Of a stretch of 64,000 nt of DNA, positions 63,660-64,000 are shown piece after piece; the first letter of the stretch is position 1, and the number at the start of each line of letters is the position of its first letter. Made by a program: the position numbers and the translations under genes. Origin of the DNA: Citrus sinensis (Eukaryota > Streptophyta > Magnoliopsida > Sapindales > Rutaceae); NCBI RefSeq assembly GCF_022201045.2, contig NC_068560.1, positions 34,125,001-34,189,000 of the forward strand. Reading direction: 5' to 3'. The notes beneath the pieces are model-generated. The model saw only the letters and a list, made by a program, of their open reading frames with translations. It was not told the DNA's origin and made no database searches.

Positions 63660-64000
63660 TCTTAATTGTCGTTTTGGTCGATCAAAACGGTGGCGTTGTT
63701 TGTAGTGGTGGTGGTGGTAGTAGTTGGACTTTTCAATAATTCGGCATTGCGAGTTGCGACGCAAAAGAGTGTACGCGGTTGTGTAAGCTGTCACTTATGT
63801 AATAACTTTAGTTTTTGACTTGGTGACGGGGCTTCCTTGAAAACAGTAAATGATTTTGGGAATTCAATGTAATTAATAGACAAGTGTTTCTTTTTATTTT
63901 TAAGTTTCTTTTTCCCCTCATTTCTTTAGAGAAAAAAAATAAGGTAACGAAGTAGTAATGAACAAAGTAAAACAATCATAATAAGCTTAATTCGTATTTA
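63660..64000 (-). promoter_or_regulatory. 5' leader and promoter of the bZIP gene
   Basis: The stretch upstream of the bZIP ATG continues to the window edge. It begins with a short-repeat stretch (gtagtggtggtggtggtagtag near 63700) that gives the His-rich upstream frame, then becomes AT-rich. I cannot place the transcription start. Confidence 0.4.

Overview
This is nuclear DNA from a flowering plant, most likely a rosid eudicot. The evidence is spliced genes with GT-AG introns, AT-rich intergenic DNA full of small DNA transposons, and plant-specific protein families. Repeat style and protein similarity make me suspect Citrus or another Sapindales member, but I cannot prove the species from the sequence.

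Layout. The 5' end of a PRAF1-type gene (PH-RCC1-FYVE protein, minus strand) leaves the left edge. A transposon-rich gap of about 8.8 kb follows (2.8-7.8 kb), holding Harbinger-, Mutator- and hAT-like elements with visible target-site duplications. A nuclear-speckle RNA-binding protein gene (NSR-like, plus strand, 9.66-11.78 kb) comes next. Two tandem extensin genes (15.85 and 22.19 kb, plus strand) each sit at the head of a multi-kilobase duplicated block that also contains conserved non-coding DNA. A Mutator-like element carrying a piece of a diacylglycerol kinase gene lies in the second block (26.5-27.4 kb). Then come a 16-exon ACT-domain Raf-like kinase of the STY8/17/46 type (minus strand, 30.78-38.93 kb), about 11 kb of gene-free repeat-bearing DNA, and an intronless SKIP15-like F-box gene (minus strand, 50.46-51.56 kb). 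The right end holds a serine decarboxylase gene (plus strand, 53.49-56.22 kb), a CYP85-clan cytochrome P450 (minus strand, 56.79-59.07 kb) and a VIP1-like bZIP gene (minus strand, 60.16-63.66 kb).

Context. From memory of the Arabidopsis map, PRAF1, NSRa, the extensin EXT1/EXT4 and SKIP15 are neighbours near At1g76920-At1g76950, and SDC1 and VIP1 are neighbours at At1g43710/At1g43700. This window therefore looks like two ancient gene-order blocks joined, with the kinase and the P450 as additional members. There is no operon-like or pathway-like co-organisation. The genes serve membrane traffic or signalling, splicing, cell wall, kinase signalling, ubiquitination, ethanolamine supply, P450 oxidation and stress transcription.

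I found no tRNA, rRNA, CRISPR or virus-like gene. The most interesting material is the extensin segmental duplication, the Mutator-like elements (one carrying host gene sequence), the gene-order conservation, and a fresh 105-bp triplication in a bZIP intron.
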